A stretch of DNA of 6,337 nt, from assembly GCA_964516635.1 (NCBI GenBank), contig CAZEZY010000133.1, positions 1-6,337 on the forward strand. The letters are read 5' to 3'. A model generated the notes under the pieces. That model made no database searches. It was not told the DNA's origin and saw nothing but the letters and a program-made list of their open reading frames with translations. The stretch comes from CAZEZY01 sp964516635 (GTDB lineage Bacteria; Pseudomonadota; Gammaproteobacteria; Burkholderiales; Burkholderiaceae_C). A program made the position numbers and the translations under genes. This document shows, in pieces, positions 6,007-6,337 of the stretch. The first letter of the stretch is position 1; each line of letters opens with the position of its first letter.

Positions 6007-6026
6007 TCACACACACGAACAAGGGA
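6007..6026 (+). promoter_or_regulatory. TCACACACA element and ribosome binding site before the VIT gene
   Basis: TCACACACA (6007-6015) recurs at 2854-2862 and 5552-5560, near other gene starts. AAGGGAA (6021-6027) stands just ahead of the ATG at 6031 and is a moderate ribosome binding site. No separate promoter is evident in the 32-base gap, supporting co-transcription with the MerR gene. Confidence 0.45.
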
Positions 6027-6030
6027 ACCC

Positions 6031-6337
6031 ATGAGAGAAGCCACCTGCATCACGACGGACGACGAACCCCTGCTGCTCGAAAGCGTCAAGGCCCGGGGCA
6101 GGGTGGTCGGGCGCATGCTCGACATGAAGCTCGAACAGCACTTCCGCAATGCCGAGCCGAAGAACGTGGAAATCGTCTACACCTTCCCGCTGCCCTGGCA
6201 GGCCGTGCTGCTGGGCCTTGAAGTCGAGCTCAACGGCGAACTCCTCAAGGGCACGGTCAAGGCCAAGTCCACCGCCCGCGCGGAATACGAAGAAGCCCTG
6301 TCCGAAGGCGACACCGGCATCCTGGTCGAGCTCAACG
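6031..6337 (+). CDS. VIT-domain protein, 5' part (probable VIT-VWA protein)
   Basis: The reading frame is open from ATG at 6031 to the window end: 102 codons, so the gene is incomplete at its 3' side. The translation matches the vault/inter-alpha-trypsin (VIT) domain throughout: LESVKARGRVVGRMLDMKLE, then QHFRNAEPKNVEIVYTFPLP with the diagnostic F-x-N...E-x-x-Y-x-F-P-L-P, then LGLEVELNGELLKGTVKAK and ARAEYEEALSEGDTGILVEL. In bacteria a VIT domain is normally followed by a von Willebrand factor A domain with a MIDAS metal site; that part would lie beyond the window. There is no signal peptide at this start, so a cytoplasmic protein is suggested, unlike the exported VIT proteins of some other bacteria. 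Function in bacteria is largely unknown. It is preceded by a MerR gene, likely its regulator. Confidence 0.9.
   Translation, partial: MREATCITTDDEPLLLESVKARGRVVGRMLDMKLEQHFRNAEPKNVEIVYTFPLPWQAVLLGLEVELNGELLKGTVKAKSTARAEYEEALSEGDTGILVELN

Noticed and set aside
3121..6337. Vwa-MoxR-type conflict system with the trypsin-like protein as effector
   Set aside because: The protease has a signal peptide and is probably periplasmic, and no MoxR-type ATPase or STAND protein is in the window; nothing here supports that assignment.

Overview
The window looks like a chromosomal, accessory-type stretch from a GC-rich proteobacterium, most likely a betaproteobacterium of the Burkholderiales. That is a judgement from base composition, codon use and the style of the proteins; there is no rRNA or housekeeping marker to prove it. 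I see no tRNA, rRNA, CRISPR array or intact insertion sequence.

Layout. About 120-647 holds a broken gene, readable only through an in-frame stop and a frameshift. At 721-1488 follows a small exported protein of unknown function with a CPVGGE motif. Both are visibly less GC-rich than what follows. After a 345-base gap with no convincing gene, a WYL-domain transcriptional regulator lies on the minus strand (1834-2814). Diverging from it on the plus strand are an exported trypsin/HtrA-like serine protease (3121-4413) and a polytopic membrane protein (4410-5006), whose reading frames overlap in ATGA. A second plus-strand group follows: a DUF4258-like small basic protein (5106-5519), a MerR-family regulator (5549-5998) and the start of a VIT-domain protein (from 6031) that runs off the window and probably continues into a VWA domain.

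How they may work together. The protease and membrane protein look like one translationally coupled unit acting in or at the cell envelope, with the WYL protein as the natural candidate regulator. The MerR gene and the VIT gene are 32 bases apart and look like a regulator-target pair.

The most interesting observation is a composite DNA motif present twice: GGCTCA, 5 bases, TGAGCCACT, 7 bases, CCATACT. One copy (2877-2910) lies in the divergent promoter region between the WYL gene and the protease, the other (5034-5070) just upstream of the DUF4258-like gene. Half-sites and spacings are the same while the intervening bases differ, which is what a shared operator plus -10 element would look like. 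I infer that one regulator, plausibly the WYL protein, controls both groups and ties the protease/membrane unit to the DUF4258/MerR/VIT unit. This is a hypothesis from sequence pattern only.
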